The notes below the pieces were generated by a model. It saw nothing but the letters and a program-made list of their open reading frames with translations. It made no database searches and was not told the DNA's origin. Positions 9,093 through 17,288 of a stretch of DNA of 64,000 nt are shown here, piece by piece. Position numbers and translations under genes: made by a program. Source of the stretch: Streptococcus australis ATCC 700641 (lineage in GTDB: Bacteria > Bacillota > Bacilli > Lactobacillales > Streptococcaceae). Positions within the stretch are counted from its first letter, which is position 1. Each line of letters starts with the position of its first letter. Where the stretch lies: contig NZ_GL636091.1 in NCBI RefSeq assembly GCF_000186465.1, forward strand, positions 1,374,981 to 1,438,980. The letters are read 5' to 3'.

Positions 9093-9734
9093 ATGGAAAA
9101 TCTAGATAAAATTGTAGATTTGATTACAGACCGTTTAATGGATAAAATACAGGTTGAATCATACAAGTCTTCTGTATTTGTTATTGGAGCATTTGATACT
9201 CCAGATATTTTGGATAGAGAAGGCTATCAAGTTGAAAAAAAATCAAGTTGTGCTGACATCATTCTAGTAGAATCAATTGGTTTTGATGCAATGCTCCGGA
9301 TTGCTTCTTTGTGTCCACTTACATCGGATGAGGCAGTGGTGATTAAGAGTCTATTAAAGGGAAAGAAAGTTTTGGTTCTAAATGAATTATTTGATTTCCA
9401 TCAATATAAACAGACCTCTAAAGCATTGTTGTTCCAAGATCTTCAAGAACAGTACGAAAAACTGGTTAGATATGGTGTTCAATTCTATAAAAAAGAAGAA
9501 TTGGTATCTATCCTTGAAGAAAGTACTGGTGGAGAAAACAATAATCCTGTCCAAGATGTGTCAAAAAGTAGCTCAACACATAAAACTGTTGAGAAGGTTG
9601 GCTTGCTAACTGAAAAAAAATTAATTGAAATGAATCTATCTGATAATGATAGTATTCGTCTTAAAAAAGGAATGATTGTGACAGCGCTTGCGAAAGATTA
9701 TTTAAAACGTCACAATATTAAAATTGAAGAATAA
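9093..9734 (+). CDS. Conserved eut-cluster protein of unknown function
   Basis: A 213-residue protein found in this position in other Firmicutes eut loci; I do not know an established activity. It begins with an amphipathic helix (MENLDKIVDLITDRLMDKI) resembling the PduL and EutC targeting peptides. The middle is Rossmann-like (VFVIGAFDTPDILDREG, ADIILVESIG, KGKKVLVLNEL), reminiscent of flavoprotein-like folds, without clear catalytic residues. The last 45 residues (GLLTEKKLIEMNLSDN ... IVTALAKDYLKRHNIKI) resemble the N-terminal module of EutT. The start is ATG 9093 after GGAGGTAGG. Confidence 0.7.
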   Translation: MENLDKIVDLITDRLMDKIQVESYKSSVFVIGAFDTPDILDREGYQVEKKSSCADIILVESIGFDAMLRIASLCPLTSDEAVVIKSLLKGKKVLVLNELFDFHQYKQTSKALLFQDLQEQYEKLVRYGVQFYKKEELVSILEESTGGENNNPVQDVSKSSSTHKTVEKVGLLTEKKLIEMNLSDNDSIRLKKGMIVTALAKDYLKRHNIKIEE

Positions 9735-9745
9735 GGAGCAGCGAG

Positions 9746-10024
9746 ATGTTTGTTGGGAAAGTGAAAGGGAGTCTGTGGGCTACAAGAAAAGATGAAAAAC
9801 TTAATGGATTAAAGTTTTTAGTGGTCGAGCGACAACTGAATGACCATCAAACAGATCCTGCTTTAGTGATTGCTGCAGACTGTATTGGTGCTGGTGAAGG
9901 TGATCAAGTATTGGTTACTACAGGAAGTTCTGCTCGAGTGAGTTTGAATAGACAGGATGTTCCAGTGGATATGGTTATTGTTGGGATTATAGATAAAGTT
10001 GAATATCAACTGGATGATTATTGA
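9746..10024 (+). CDS. eutN: EutN, pentameric BMC vertex protein
   Basis: A 92-residue EutN/CcmL-family protein, a small beta-barrel that forms the pentameric vertices closing the microcompartment. Family features: start MFVGKVKGSLWATRK, central ADCIGAGEGDQVLVTTGSSAR, and the C-terminal VDMVIVGIID strand. The ribosome site AAGGAGCAG precedes it; eutH starts 17 bases after its stop. Confidence 0.96.
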   Translation: MFVGKVKGSLWATRKDEKLNGLKFLVVERQLNDHQTDPALVIAADCIGAGEGDQVLVTTGSSARVSLNRQDVPVDMVIVGIIDKVEYQLDDY

Positions 10025-10040
10025 AAGTAGGGAAGAATTT

Positions 10041-11135
10041 ATGAGTATAAATGAAATTATCATTTACATTATGGTTCTCTTTATGCTTGTTGGTGCAATT
10101 GATAAATGTATCGGCGGGAAATTGGGCCTTAGTGAGCAGTTTGAAGAAGGAATTATGGCTATGGGAGCGCTAGCGCTTTCTATGGCTGGGATTATGGTTG
10201 TAGCTCCTTTGTTAGCTGATTTATTAAAACCTATCATTGTTCCTCTTTATGGTTTGGTTGGTGCGGATCCTTCGATTTTTGCAACAACATTTATCGCGAA
10301 TGATATGGGTGGAGCACCTTTAGCCTTGAGCTTAGCACAAGATAAAGCTGTTGGTGATTTTGCTGCCTACGTTTTAGGTTCTATGATGGGACCAACGATC
10401 GTGTTCACAATCCCTGTTGCCTTAGGTATTATTGAAAAATCAGATCGTCCTTTCTTGGCTCGTGGTATTTTGTACGGTTTGGTAACTGTTCCTGTCGGAT
10501 GTTTTGTTGGTGGATTGCTTGTTCCAGGTTTGTCATTTGGTACTTTGTTAATCAACTTGATCCCTATTGTCATTGTATCTGCCCTCATTTTCCTAGGATT
10601 GCTTCTTATTCCAAATGGAATGATTAAAGGTTTTGAGATCTTTGGTCAAATCATTGTTGTGATCGCAACTTTAGGTTTGGCATTTGGTGCTGCACAACTC
10701 TTGACTGGTAATAAATGGTTGCTTGAACTTTATCCAAAAGGTGCAGAAACCCTTCAAGAAGCATTTGTCGTTGTTGGTTCAATCGCTGTAACCTTGGCTG
10801 GTGCATTTGGTTTAGTTGCTGTCTTTACTAAAGTAGCTAACAAACCTCTTTCAGCAATCGGTAAATCATTGGGAATGAACGAAGTAGGAGCTGCTGGTTT
10901 GGTTGCTTCTTTGGCAAACAACATTGCTATGTTCCAGATGTTAAAAGATATGGACAAACGTGGTAAGATCTTAAATATTGCCTTTGCTGTATCTGCTTCA
11001 TTCGTTATCGGGGACCACTTAGGATTTACAGCTGGACAAGCTCCTAAGATGATTGTTCCAATGATGATTGGTAAGTTTGTAGGTGGGGTTACTGCCCTAT
11101 TACTTGCCTACTTCTTGACTAAGAAAGAAGCCTAA
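10041..11135 (+). CDS. eutH: EutH, ethanolamine permease
   Basis: A 364-residue, very hydrophobic protein with about ten to eleven membrane segments, the EutH family of ethanolamine permeases. It imports protonated ethanolamine when the external supply is low. The motif TTFIANDMGGAPLA near residue 90 and SLANNIAMFQMLKDMD near 290 are family-typical. The start is ATG 10041 (SINEIIIYIMVLF), directly before the first membrane segment. Confidence 0.95.
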   Translation: MSINEIIIYIMVLFMLVGAIDKCIGGKLGLSEQFEEGIMAMGALALSMAGIMVVAPLLADLLKPIIVPLYGLVGADPSIFATTFIANDMGGAPLALSLAQDKAVGDFAAYVLGSMMGPTIVFTIPVALGIIEKSDRPFLARGILYGLVTVPVGCFVGGLLVPGLSFGTLLINLIPIVIVSALIFLGLLLIPNGMIKGFEIFGQIIVVIATLGLAFGAAQLLTGNKWLLELYPKGAETLQEAFVVVGSIAVTLAGAFGLVAVFTKVANKPLSAIGKSLGMNEVGAAGLVASLANNIAMFQMLKDMDKRGKILNIAFAVSASFVIGDHLGFTAGQAPKMIVPMMIGKFVGGVTALLLAYFLTKKEA

Positions 11136-11151
11136 TCGGAGGTATTGGTAA

Positions 11152-11598
11152 ATGGATTATAATCGTACAGATATTGAATCTTTGGTTCGCAAAATTCTTC
11201 TAGAAGAATTGGCAGGTAAAGGTTCTGCTAAACGTGTTAGTAAAGCTGGTGTAGCTTCTATTTCACTACCAAGCTTAGATGTTCGTCCTGAAGATCGTTT
11301 GGACACAGGAAATCCTGAACATCAAGTCTATACACGTGATCTTTTGACTCTTGAAGAAAGTCCTCGACTTGGCTTAGGATTGATGACAATGGACAAGACA
11401 ACATTCCCATGGCATTTAGACTATGATGAAGTTGATTATGTGATCGAAGGTCGTTTGGATGTTATCTCTGGTGATGAAGTGATGAGTGCTGGTCCAGGTG
11501 AAATCATCTTTATTCCAAAGGGAAGCGATATTCAGTTCTCTGTTAAGGATAAAGCGCGCTTTATTTATGTGACTTATCCAGCAGATTGGCAAGGATAA
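11152..11598 (+). CDS. eutQ: EutQ, cupin-domain eut protein
   Basis: A 148-residue protein ending in a single cupin domain (about residues 60-148: TTFPWHLDYDEVDYVIEGRLDV, GPGEIIFIPKGSDIQF). EutQ has been linked to acetate kinase activity and to microcompartment assembly in Salmonella; which role applies here is not visible. The N-terminus (DIESLVRKILLEELAGK) is an amphipathic targeting-type helix. It is the last eut gene, followed by a terminator. Confidence 0.93.
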   Translation: MDYNRTDIESLVRKILLEELAGKGSAKRVSKAGVASISLPSLDVRPEDRLDTGNPEHQVYTRDLLTLEESPRLGLGLMTMDKTTFPWHLDYDEVDYVIEGRLDVISGDEVMSAGPGEIIFIPKGSDIQFSVKDKARFIYVTYPADWQG

Positions 11599-11621
11599 GA
11601 CTAAACATATAAAGAAGAAAG

Positions 11622-11646
11622 AGCATGTTTATCATGCCCTTTTTTG
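11622..11646 (+). terminator. Terminator at the end of the eut operon
   Basis: GCATG (11623-11627) pairs with CATGC (11633-11637) around TTTAT, followed by CC and a run of six to seven T. The stem is short but the T-run is good. It separates eutQ from the promoter of the cobalamin operon. Confidence 0.65.
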
Positions 11647-11659
11647 TGAACGTTTTCAG
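11644..11659 (+). promoter_or_regulatory. Candidate cre (CcpA) site upstream of the cobalamin promoter
   Basis: TTGTGAACGTTTTCAG matches the cre consensus WTGNNARCGNWWWCAW at 15 of 16 positions (only the last base differs). It ends 7 bases upstream of the -35 box at 11667, centred near -50. CcpA binding would tie cobalamin synthesis to preferred-sugar supply; whether it represses or activates from this position is not determined by sequence. Confidence 0.6.
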
Positions 11660-11666
11660 AAAATTA

Positions 11667-11695
11667 TTGACATTTACTATAATTTATATTAAAAT
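11667..11695 (+). promoter_or_regulatory. Promoter of the cobalamin operon
   Basis: A perfect -35 box TTGACA (11667-11672), a 17-base spacer and a -10 box TAAAAT (11690-11695). The predicted start is near 11702, giving a leader of about 125 bases that contains the antitermination elements. No cobalamin riboswitch (B12 box) is recognisable in it. Confidence 0.85.
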
Positions 11696-11700
11696 AATGT

Positions 11701-11769
11701 TAACTTGTCTCGATAAATTTCAAGTTAAGCACAACGAAGTGTTAAGTAAAATAATAAAGCAACGGAGCT
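11701..11769 (+). promoter_or_regulatory. ANTAR (EutV-type) dual-hairpin antitermination site in the cobalamin operon leader
   Basis: P1 is 11728-11743: AGCAC and GTGTT around the loop AACGAA. P2 is 11758-11769: AGC and GCT around the loop AACGGA. As in the eutA leader, both loops are six bases with A1 and G4 and a closing C-G pair, and P2 overlaps the 5' arm of a terminator (from 11762). P1 and P2 are 14 bases apart here against 3 in the eutA leader, and P2 has only three clear pairs. A further hairpin precedes P1 at 11701-11727 (TAACTTG with CAAGTTA). Confidence 0.72.
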
Positions 11770-11807
11770 ACAAAAGATAGTCGTATTTTTTGTGGCTCCG
11801 TTTTTTT
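11762..11807 (+). terminator. Leader terminator (attenuator) before cbiA
   Basis: ACGGAGC-TACAAAA (11762-11775) pairs with TTTTGT-GGCTCCGT (to 11801), followed by seven T (11801-11807). It lies between promoter and first gene, so default transcription would stop here and operon expression needs antitermination. Confidence 0.9.
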
Positions 11808-11828
11808 AGAGATTAAAGGAGTGTTTAG

Positions 11829-13190
11829 ATGAAGCAGTTTATGTTGGCTGGTGTATCAAGTGGTGTTGGAAAAACAACAATTACACTGGCTGTCTTGAAA
11901 GCTTTAACAGATATGGGTTATATCGTTCAATCTTACAAAGTAGGCCCTGATTATATTGACACTTCCTACCATAGCCGTATCACGAAAAATCCATCTCGTA
12001 ACCTAGATAGTTTTTTAATTCCAGAAACAGATCACTTGAATTGGTCTTATTATCGTTGGCATCATAATTCTGATGTCGCAGTGGTAGAAGGGGTGATGGG
12101 ACTCTATGATGGTTTAGGAACAGATAAAGATTGTGCCTCTTCTGCCTCTGTTGCCAAACAGCTAAATCTACCTGTTGTTTTAATTATTGATGGGAAATCA
12201 ACCTCGACTTCAGCGGCAGCAATTGTCCATGGCTTTTCTTCATTTGATCCAGCGGTAAATATTGTTGGTGTCATTGTCAATCGTGTGGCTTCGGAAACCC
12301 ATTATCAGCTGATTAAGGGGGCGATTGAGCGCTACACTGATATAGAAGTCTTGGGTTATTTTCCAAAAAATGTTCAAGTTGAACTACCTTCAAGGCATTT
12401 GGGATTGATTCCGGATGTGGAGATGGATGATCTTGAAGAAAAGTTTGCTATTCTTGGAGAGCAGGCTAAAAAAACCATTCAGTTTGAGCGTCTATTGGAG
12501 AAGGTTGATAGAGAGTCAATTGAACTTTCTTCTCCATTCAAACTTGAGAATTCTACCCAGTTAACCATTGGTTATGCACTGGATGACGCCTTTCATTTTT
12601 ATTACGAAGACAATCTGGATTTGTTAAGAAGTGCTAATGTCGAGCTCATTCCATTTAGTCCCTTAAAAGATGAACGGTTACCGGAAGCTGATGCATATTA
12701 TTTTGGTGGGGGATATCCGGAGTTGTTTGCAAAAGAATTATCTGATAATCGCTCCTTTAGAGAATCCGTTCTAGAAGCTCATCAAAAAGGAATCCCCATT
12801 TATGCTGAATGTGGAGGCTTGATGTATCTTGGAAAAAATCTTGAGATCGAAGATCATTCTTATGAAATGGTTGGGATATTTGATGGCACGAGTGTGATGA
12901 CTAATGGTCTAAAACGGTTTGGTTACTGTTTTGCAACCACCAACGAAAATTCTTTATTTGGTCCGTCTGGTACGGAAGTTCGAGGTCATGAGTTCCATCA
13001 TTCCATCTTCAATACTTCTGAAAAAACTGTTTTAAACCTTAGAAAAGAAAGAGACGGAGAAGTGGTTTCCAATTGGACTGGGGGCTACCAGAAAGGGAAA
13101 ACTTTTGCAAGTTACCTCCATGTTCACTTTTATCAAAAGGAACAACTCCTTATGAATTGGCTTGATTATATCTTGGAGTCTAAGAAATGA
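11829..13190 (+). CDS. cbiA: Cobyrinic acid a,c-diamide synthase
   Basis: A 453-residue enzyme that amidates the a and c side chains of cobyrinic acid using glutamine and ATP. The N-terminal dethiobiotin-synthetase-like P-loop GVSSGVGKTT (about residues 8-17) and the C-terminal class I amidotransferase cysteine in AECGGLMYLG (about 330) are both present. First gene of the cobalamin operon; its stop overlaps the start of cbiB by 4 bases. Confidence 0.97.
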   Translation: MKQFMLAGVSSGVGKTTITLAVLKALTDMGYIVQSYKVGPDYIDTSYHSRITKNPSRNLDSFLIPETDHLNWSYYRWHHNSDVAVVEGVMGLYDGLGTDKDCASSASVAKQLNLPVVLIIDGKSTSTSAAAIVHGFSSFDPAVNIVGVIVNRVASETHYQLIKGAIERYTDIEVLGYFPKNVQVELPSRHLGLIPDVEMDDLEEKFAILGEQAKKTIQFERLLEKVDRESIELSSPFKLENSTQLTIGYALDDAFHFYYEDNLDLLRSANVELIPFSPLKDERLPEADAYYFGGGYPELFAKELSDNRSFRESVLEAHQKGIPIYAECGGLMYLGKNLEIEDHSYEMVGIFDGTSVMTNGLKRFGYCFATTNENSLFGPSGTEVRGHEFHHSIFNTSEKTVLNLRKERDGEVVSNWTGGYQKGKTFASYLHVHFYQKEQLLMNWLDYILESKK

Positions 13191-14134
13191 TAGTTATTGC
13201 AATTTTTATCGCTCTCGTTCTGGATTGGTTGATTGGAGATCCGTATTCTTGGCCCCACCCAGTTAAGCTGATTGGAAATTTTATTTATGCTTGTTTGAAA
13301 CTAGAGAACCTAAAAACAAAATTTCCTTTTCTGTTTGGCGTACTTCTGTGGATCTCTACGGTTAGCTTAACAGTTTCCGTCACTTATGGAATCTTGTGGG
13401 GCGCTAGTCAGTTGCACCCTATTCTCTATTGGGGGATTTGGATTTATCTAGCTTACACTTGTTTGGCAACTCGTTCTCTAGCTTTTGAAGCTCTTAAGGT
13501 CTACCAAGCTATTCAGTCTGGTTCCATTGAAAAGGCTAGATATCAGGTTGGCATGATTGTTGGGAGAGAAACAGATCAACTTTCTATTCCTGAAATTTGT
13601 AATGCGACCATTGAAACGGTAGCAGAAAATGCTAGTGATGGCGTAATCGGTCCCTTATTCTGCCTATTTCTTGGTGGTCCAGTTCTAGCAATGGGCTACA
13701 AGGCTATTAATACACTAGATTCAATGGTAGGCTATAAAACAGCCAAATATCGAAAGATTGGATTTGTTTCAGCTAAAATGGATGATTTAGTCAATCTAAT
13801 CCCTGCTCGTTTCACCTGGTTCTTTATGTTGGCAAGTGCTCGGATTTTGCAATTAGATTTTAGAAATGCCATAAAAATTGGCTGGAGAGATCGCTACCAA
13901 CATGCGAGTCCAAATAGTGCTTTCCCTGAATCTGTTGTTGCAGGAGCCTTAGGGATACAATTAGGGGGAGCTCATGTCTATCATGGCGAGTTGATTTCAA
14001 AACCAACTATTGGAGACCCAAATAGAAGCGTAGAAGCAGATGATATTTTAACATCTATTTCTATGCTCTATATGACAACGACGATTTCAACGTTCGTTTT
14101 GTCAATTATTTATCTTATTCTTGTAATTTATTAA
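13187..14134 (+). CDS. cbiB: Adenosylcobinamide-phosphate synthase
   Basis: A 315-residue membrane protein that attaches the aminopropanol (phosphate) arm to adenosylcobyric acid. Family features: start LVLDWLIGDPYSWPHPVKLIG, and the block ETVAENASDGVIGPLFCLF followed by AINTLDSMVGYKT in the middle. Several membrane segments. Starts at the ATGA overlap with cbiA. Its aminopropanol-phosphate donor is normally made by CobD, which is not encoded in this window. Confidence 0.96.
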   Translation: MIVIAIFIALVLDWLIGDPYSWPHPVKLIGNFIYACLKLENLKTKFPFLFGVLLWISTVSLTVSVTYGILWGASQLHPILYWGIWIYLAYTCLATRSLAFEALKVYQAIQSGSIEKARYQVGMIVGRETDQLSIPEICNATIETVAENASDGVIGPLFCLFLGGPVLAMGYKAINTLDSMVGYKTAKYRKIGFVSAKMDDLVNLIPARFTWFFMLASARILQLDFRNAIKIGWRDRYQHASPNSAFPESVVAGALGIQLGGAHVYHGELISKPTIGDPNRSVEADDILTSISMLYMTTTISTFVLSIIYLILVIY

Positions 14135-14147
14135 AAGAGGAGTATGT

Positions 14148-14839
14148 ATGTCCTATATTAAAAACCCTTCCTCCATTGAGGAAAAAAGTTTTCAGATCAT
14201 TCAATCGGTGATCGACCAGGATCATCCTGGCTATGAATTCCATGAAGACATGGAAGAGGCGATTATTAAACGTGCCATTCATACCACGGGTGATTTTGAC
14301 TATCTCTATACCATGAAATTTATCAATCATGTTAATGAACGAATAGTTGATGTGATTCAAAATAAAGGGACCATCATTGTGGATTCTAGCATTTCCTTAA
14401 ATGGGATCAATAAACGGGTGTTGGACCAAATGGGCGTTTCCTACCGTTGCTTGATTAATGATGAAGATGTCATCCAACTTGCTAAGGAAAAAACATTACT
14501 CGAGCAATGGCTGCTATTGAAAAAGCAACAGAGATCGAAGGGCCTAAAGTATTTGCTTTTGGTGGTGCTCCGACTGCTTTGTTCCATCTCCTTGATTTGA
14601 TCAAAGAGAAAAAAGTTGAGGTAGACGCGATTATCGGTGTGCCCGTTGGATTTATCAATGTCTTAGAGTCTAAGGAAGCTTTATTAGCGACCGATTTGCC
14701 TGTTATGGTCAATGAAGGACGTAAAGGGGGAAGTACCCTTGTTGTGGCCATTATTAACGCGATTATCTATCAAATGCAAACGATCGTAACAGAAGACTAT
14801 GTTCGTTATTCAACAGCTTTAAATGATAAAAAAGGATAA
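14148..14839 (+). pseudogene. cbiC: Cobalt-precorrin-8 methylmutase, frameshifted first copy
   Basis: Read in two frames this is a full-length CbiC: frame one from 14148 through SYRCLINDEDVIQLAKEK, then frame two from about 14489 (NITRAMAAIEKATEIEGPK) to 14839. The break is in a run of six A at 14488-14493; the intact neighbour copy reads AKAKGITRSMAAVEHA here, and one more A would restore the frame. CbiC moves a methyl group from C-11 to C-12 of the corrin ring. The rest of the reading frame is undamaged, so it may be a recent mutation, a sequencing error, or a gene rescued by slippage. Confidence 0.85.
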
Positions 14840-14846
14840 GGTATTC

Positions 14847-15524
14847 ATGAGTTATATAAAAGTATCAAATCAGATTGAAGAAGCTAGCTTTAAAAAGATT
14901 CAAGAAATCATTGATCAGGAACATTCAGATATTGTTTTTGATAATCCATTTCATGAAGCAGTTTGGAAACGAGTTGTTTTTGCGAGTGCAGATTTCGATT
15001 ACCTCTACAATATCAAATTTTCAAATGATGCTATCGACCATATTCTAGATGTTATCAAAAATAAGGGAACCATTTTTACAGATACGACCATGGTTCTAGG
15101 TGGATTTAATAAAAGAATCTTGGATGAACTAGGGGTGGCCTACAGATGTTTGGTAAATGAACCAGCAATCTTTGAAGAAGCTAAGGCAAAAGGGATCACT
15201 CGTTCTATGGCAGCGGTAGAACATGCGGCCAATGAATTGGGTCCTAAATTGTTTGTATTCGGAAACGCTCCAACTTCTATCTTTAAAGTCTTGGATATGG
15301 TAGAAGAAGGAACACTAGTCCCTGATGCTGTTATTGGTGTTCCGGTTGGCTTTGTCGGTGCAGCTGAATCAAAACAGAAGCTTCATGATAGCCCAATTCC
15401 TTCTATTGTTGCATTGGGAAGTAAGGGTGGAAGTACGATTGCAGCTGCAGTGGTCAATGCTATTTTGTACCAGTACAAACAAGAAATGGATGATTACCAA
15501 CGCTTCGTAGTCCCAAATAATTAA
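14847..15524 (+). CDS. cbiC: Cobalt-precorrin-8 methylmutase, intact second copy
   Basis: A 225-residue CbiC, starting at ATG 14847 after AAGGATAAGG. The conserved segments RRxxxASADFDY-like (VVFASADFDYLYNIKF), the ring-binding AYRCLVNEP and the C-terminal IGVPVGFVGAAESKQKL are present. It is clearly homologous to, but well diverged from, the broken copy just upstream (different residues throughout), so the duplication is old. This copy can supply the methylmutase step alone. Confidence 0.95.
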   Translation: MSYIKVSNQIEEASFKKIQEIIDQEHSDIVFDNPFHEAVWKRVVFASADFDYLYNIKFSNDAIDHILDVIKNKGTIFTDTTMVLGGFNKRILDELGVAYRCLVNEPAIFEEAKAKGITRSMAAVEHAANELGPKLFVFGNAPTSIFKVLDMVEEGTLVPDAVIGVPVGFVGAAESKQKLHDSPIPSIVALGSKGGSTIAAAVVNAILYQYKQEMDDYQRFVVPNN

Positions 15525-15546
15525 GTAGTGAAGGAAATGGAACTAT

Positions 15547-16671
15547 ATGGATGATTATGCATATGTCAATGGAAAAAAACTAAGAAAAGGGTTTACTACT
15601 GGAACTTGTGCGACAGCAGCGACAGCCGCAGCGATTAGTATGATTCTCAATCAAGATATCGAAGAAAAAGTTACAGTTTCTACGGCCAATGGTGTCGAAG
15701 TAACAATGGATATCAAAGATCCTTCTTTTGGTGAACTTACTGCCAGTGCCGCTGTCGAAAAGGATGGTGGTGATGATGCAGATGCGACGCACGGACTCCT
15801 GATTTATTCGACAGTGACTCTCTTGCCGGATTCAAACGACATTGAGATCGATGGAGGAGAAGGTGTTGGTCGCGTCACACAAAAAGGACTGAAATGTGAT
15901 GTTGGGATGGCAGCCATTAACCCAACTCCTCGGGCTATGATTGAAAAAACAGCCCGGCAATTACTTGGTACAAACTGCGGAGCCAAAATTATTATTTCGG
16001 TACCGGGTGGAGAAGAAACAGCCAAGTTAACCTATAATTCACGCTTAGGAATTGTAGGTGGAATCTCCATTTTGGGGACGACAGGAATTGTCAATCCTAT
16101 GTCGGAAGAGAGTTGGAAAGCCTCCATTACGATTGAATTAACCATGTTGTACAATCAAGGCTATCGATCGGTTGTATTAGCACCCGGAAATTATGGCGAG
16201 GACTTTGCGACCAATGTGCTGGGAATTCCACCTCATCGAATTGTGAACATGAGTAACTTTGTTGGTCATGTCCTTAAAGAAGTCCAGCGGATTGGCTTTA
16301 CTCGCGTCCTGATGGTTGGTCACATGGGTAAATTTGTCAAGGTCGCTGGTGGGATTTTCTCAACTCACAGTAAAGACTCAGATGCGCGAATGGAAATCAT
16401 TATGGCCAATCTAGCCTTGCTGGGTGCTCCAGTTGAACTTCTTGAGAAAGTGGATCAGTGTATTACAACAGATGCAGCTGGGACCTTGATTGAGGAGTAT
16501 CACTACGAAGAAGTTTATCAAGTGCTGGTGGACAAGATGAAATTCCGTTCGGAGCGGTTGCTGCGGAATCGGAAGCCGGAAGTCAGCATTGATGTAGTAA
16601 CCTTTGGGACAGAAGCTGGCTATCTAGCTTCAACCCAAACATTAGAAGAAATAGCGGAGGAATGGACGTGA
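15547..16671 (+). CDS. cbiD: Cobalt-precorrin-5B C1-methyltransferase
   Basis: A 374-residue CbiD, the anaerobic-pathway enzyme that methylates C-1 of the corrin ring. The N-terminal LRKGFTTGTCATAATAAA (about residues 12-29) and the mid-protein SVPGGEETAKLTYN-like segment are hallmarks. It ends overlapping the start region of cbiE by a few bases. Confidence 0.96.
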   Translation: MDDYAYVNGKKLRKGFTTGTCATAATAAAISMILNQDIEEKVTVSTANGVEVTMDIKDPSFGELTASAAVEKDGGDDADATHGLLIYSTVTLLPDSNDIEIDGGEGVGRVTQKGLKCDVGMAAINPTPRAMIEKTARQLLGTNCGAKIIISVPGGEETAKLTYNSRLGIVGGISILGTTGIVNPMSEESWKASITIELTMLYNQGYRSVVLAPGNYGEDFATNVLGIPPHRIVNMSNFVGHVLKEVQRIGFTRVLMVGHMGKFVKVAGGIFSTHSKDSDARMEIIMANLALLGAPVELLEKVDQCITTDAAGTLIEEYHYEEVYQVLVDKMKFRSERLLRNRKPEVSIDVVTFGTEAGYLASTQTLEEIAEEWT

Positions 16672-17288
16672 TCTATGTAATTGGAATAGGGCCAGGAGCC
16701 CCTTCCTTTGGTCTTTTGGGAAGTGAAGAGATCTATCAGAAGGCAGACTATATTCTTGGAAGTGAGCGACATTTAGAAATCCTTCCAGCTACCTATCAAG
16801 AAAAAGGAGTTGTACCTCCAAAGAAACTTGCGGAGTTGGCTCAATTAATCGTGTCTTATCCAGAAGATGCAACCATTCTTTATCTAGCATCGGGCGATCC
16901 CCTAATCTATGGTTTGGGAAAATGGTTGTCTGAGAAATTTAAAGGGCGCGTGGTGATTCAGCCAGGGATTTCTTCCTTCCAGTATCTCGCGAGCAAAGTC
17001 TTTCTCCCTATGAATGATGCCTACTTAACAAGCAGTCATGCAAAAATTCCTGATTTTGATTTCTTGCTTTCTCTACCGAAGGTATTTATGGTGACGGATA
17101 AGAAAATTGGTCCCTATGAAATAGCGCAAGAAGTGATGAAACGGGGATTGAAAAAAGTTTTAGTCATTGGTGAAAATCTTAGCTATGAAGATGAAAAAAT
17201 TGAAATTTTAGCAGAGGACCAAGTGATTGATCGTCAATATGAAATGAATGTGGTGGTGATACTAAATGAAGGATTCGGCATTTATTAG
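16668..17288 (+). CDS. cbiE: Precorrin-6Y (cobalt-precorrin-7) C5-methyltransferase
   Basis: About 206 residues, a class III SAM methyltransferase with the N-terminal IYVIGIGPGAPSFG loop and the ASGDPLIYGLG motif near residue 75. It methylates C-5. I favour the GTG at 16668, 7 bases after GGAGG, over the in-frame ATG at 16662, which is only one base from that site. The 3' end overlaps cbiT by 23 bases. Confidence 0.93.
   Translation: MIYVIGIGPGAPSFGLLGSEEIYQKADYILGSERHLEILPATYQEKGVVPPKKLAELAQLIVSYPEDATILYLASGDPLIYGLGKWLSEKFKGRVVIQPGISSFQYLASKVFLPMNDAYLTSSHAKIPDFDFLLSLPKVFMVTDKKIGPYEIAQEVMKRGLKKVLVIGENLSYEDEKIEILAEDQVIDRQYEMNVVVILNEGFGIY

Noticed and set aside
14481..14507. Programmed -1 frameshift in cbiC at A-AAA-AAC
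   Set aside because: The heptamer is present but out of phase with the upstream reading frame, so the classical mechanism does not apply; simple slippage on the A-run stays possible and is reported instead.
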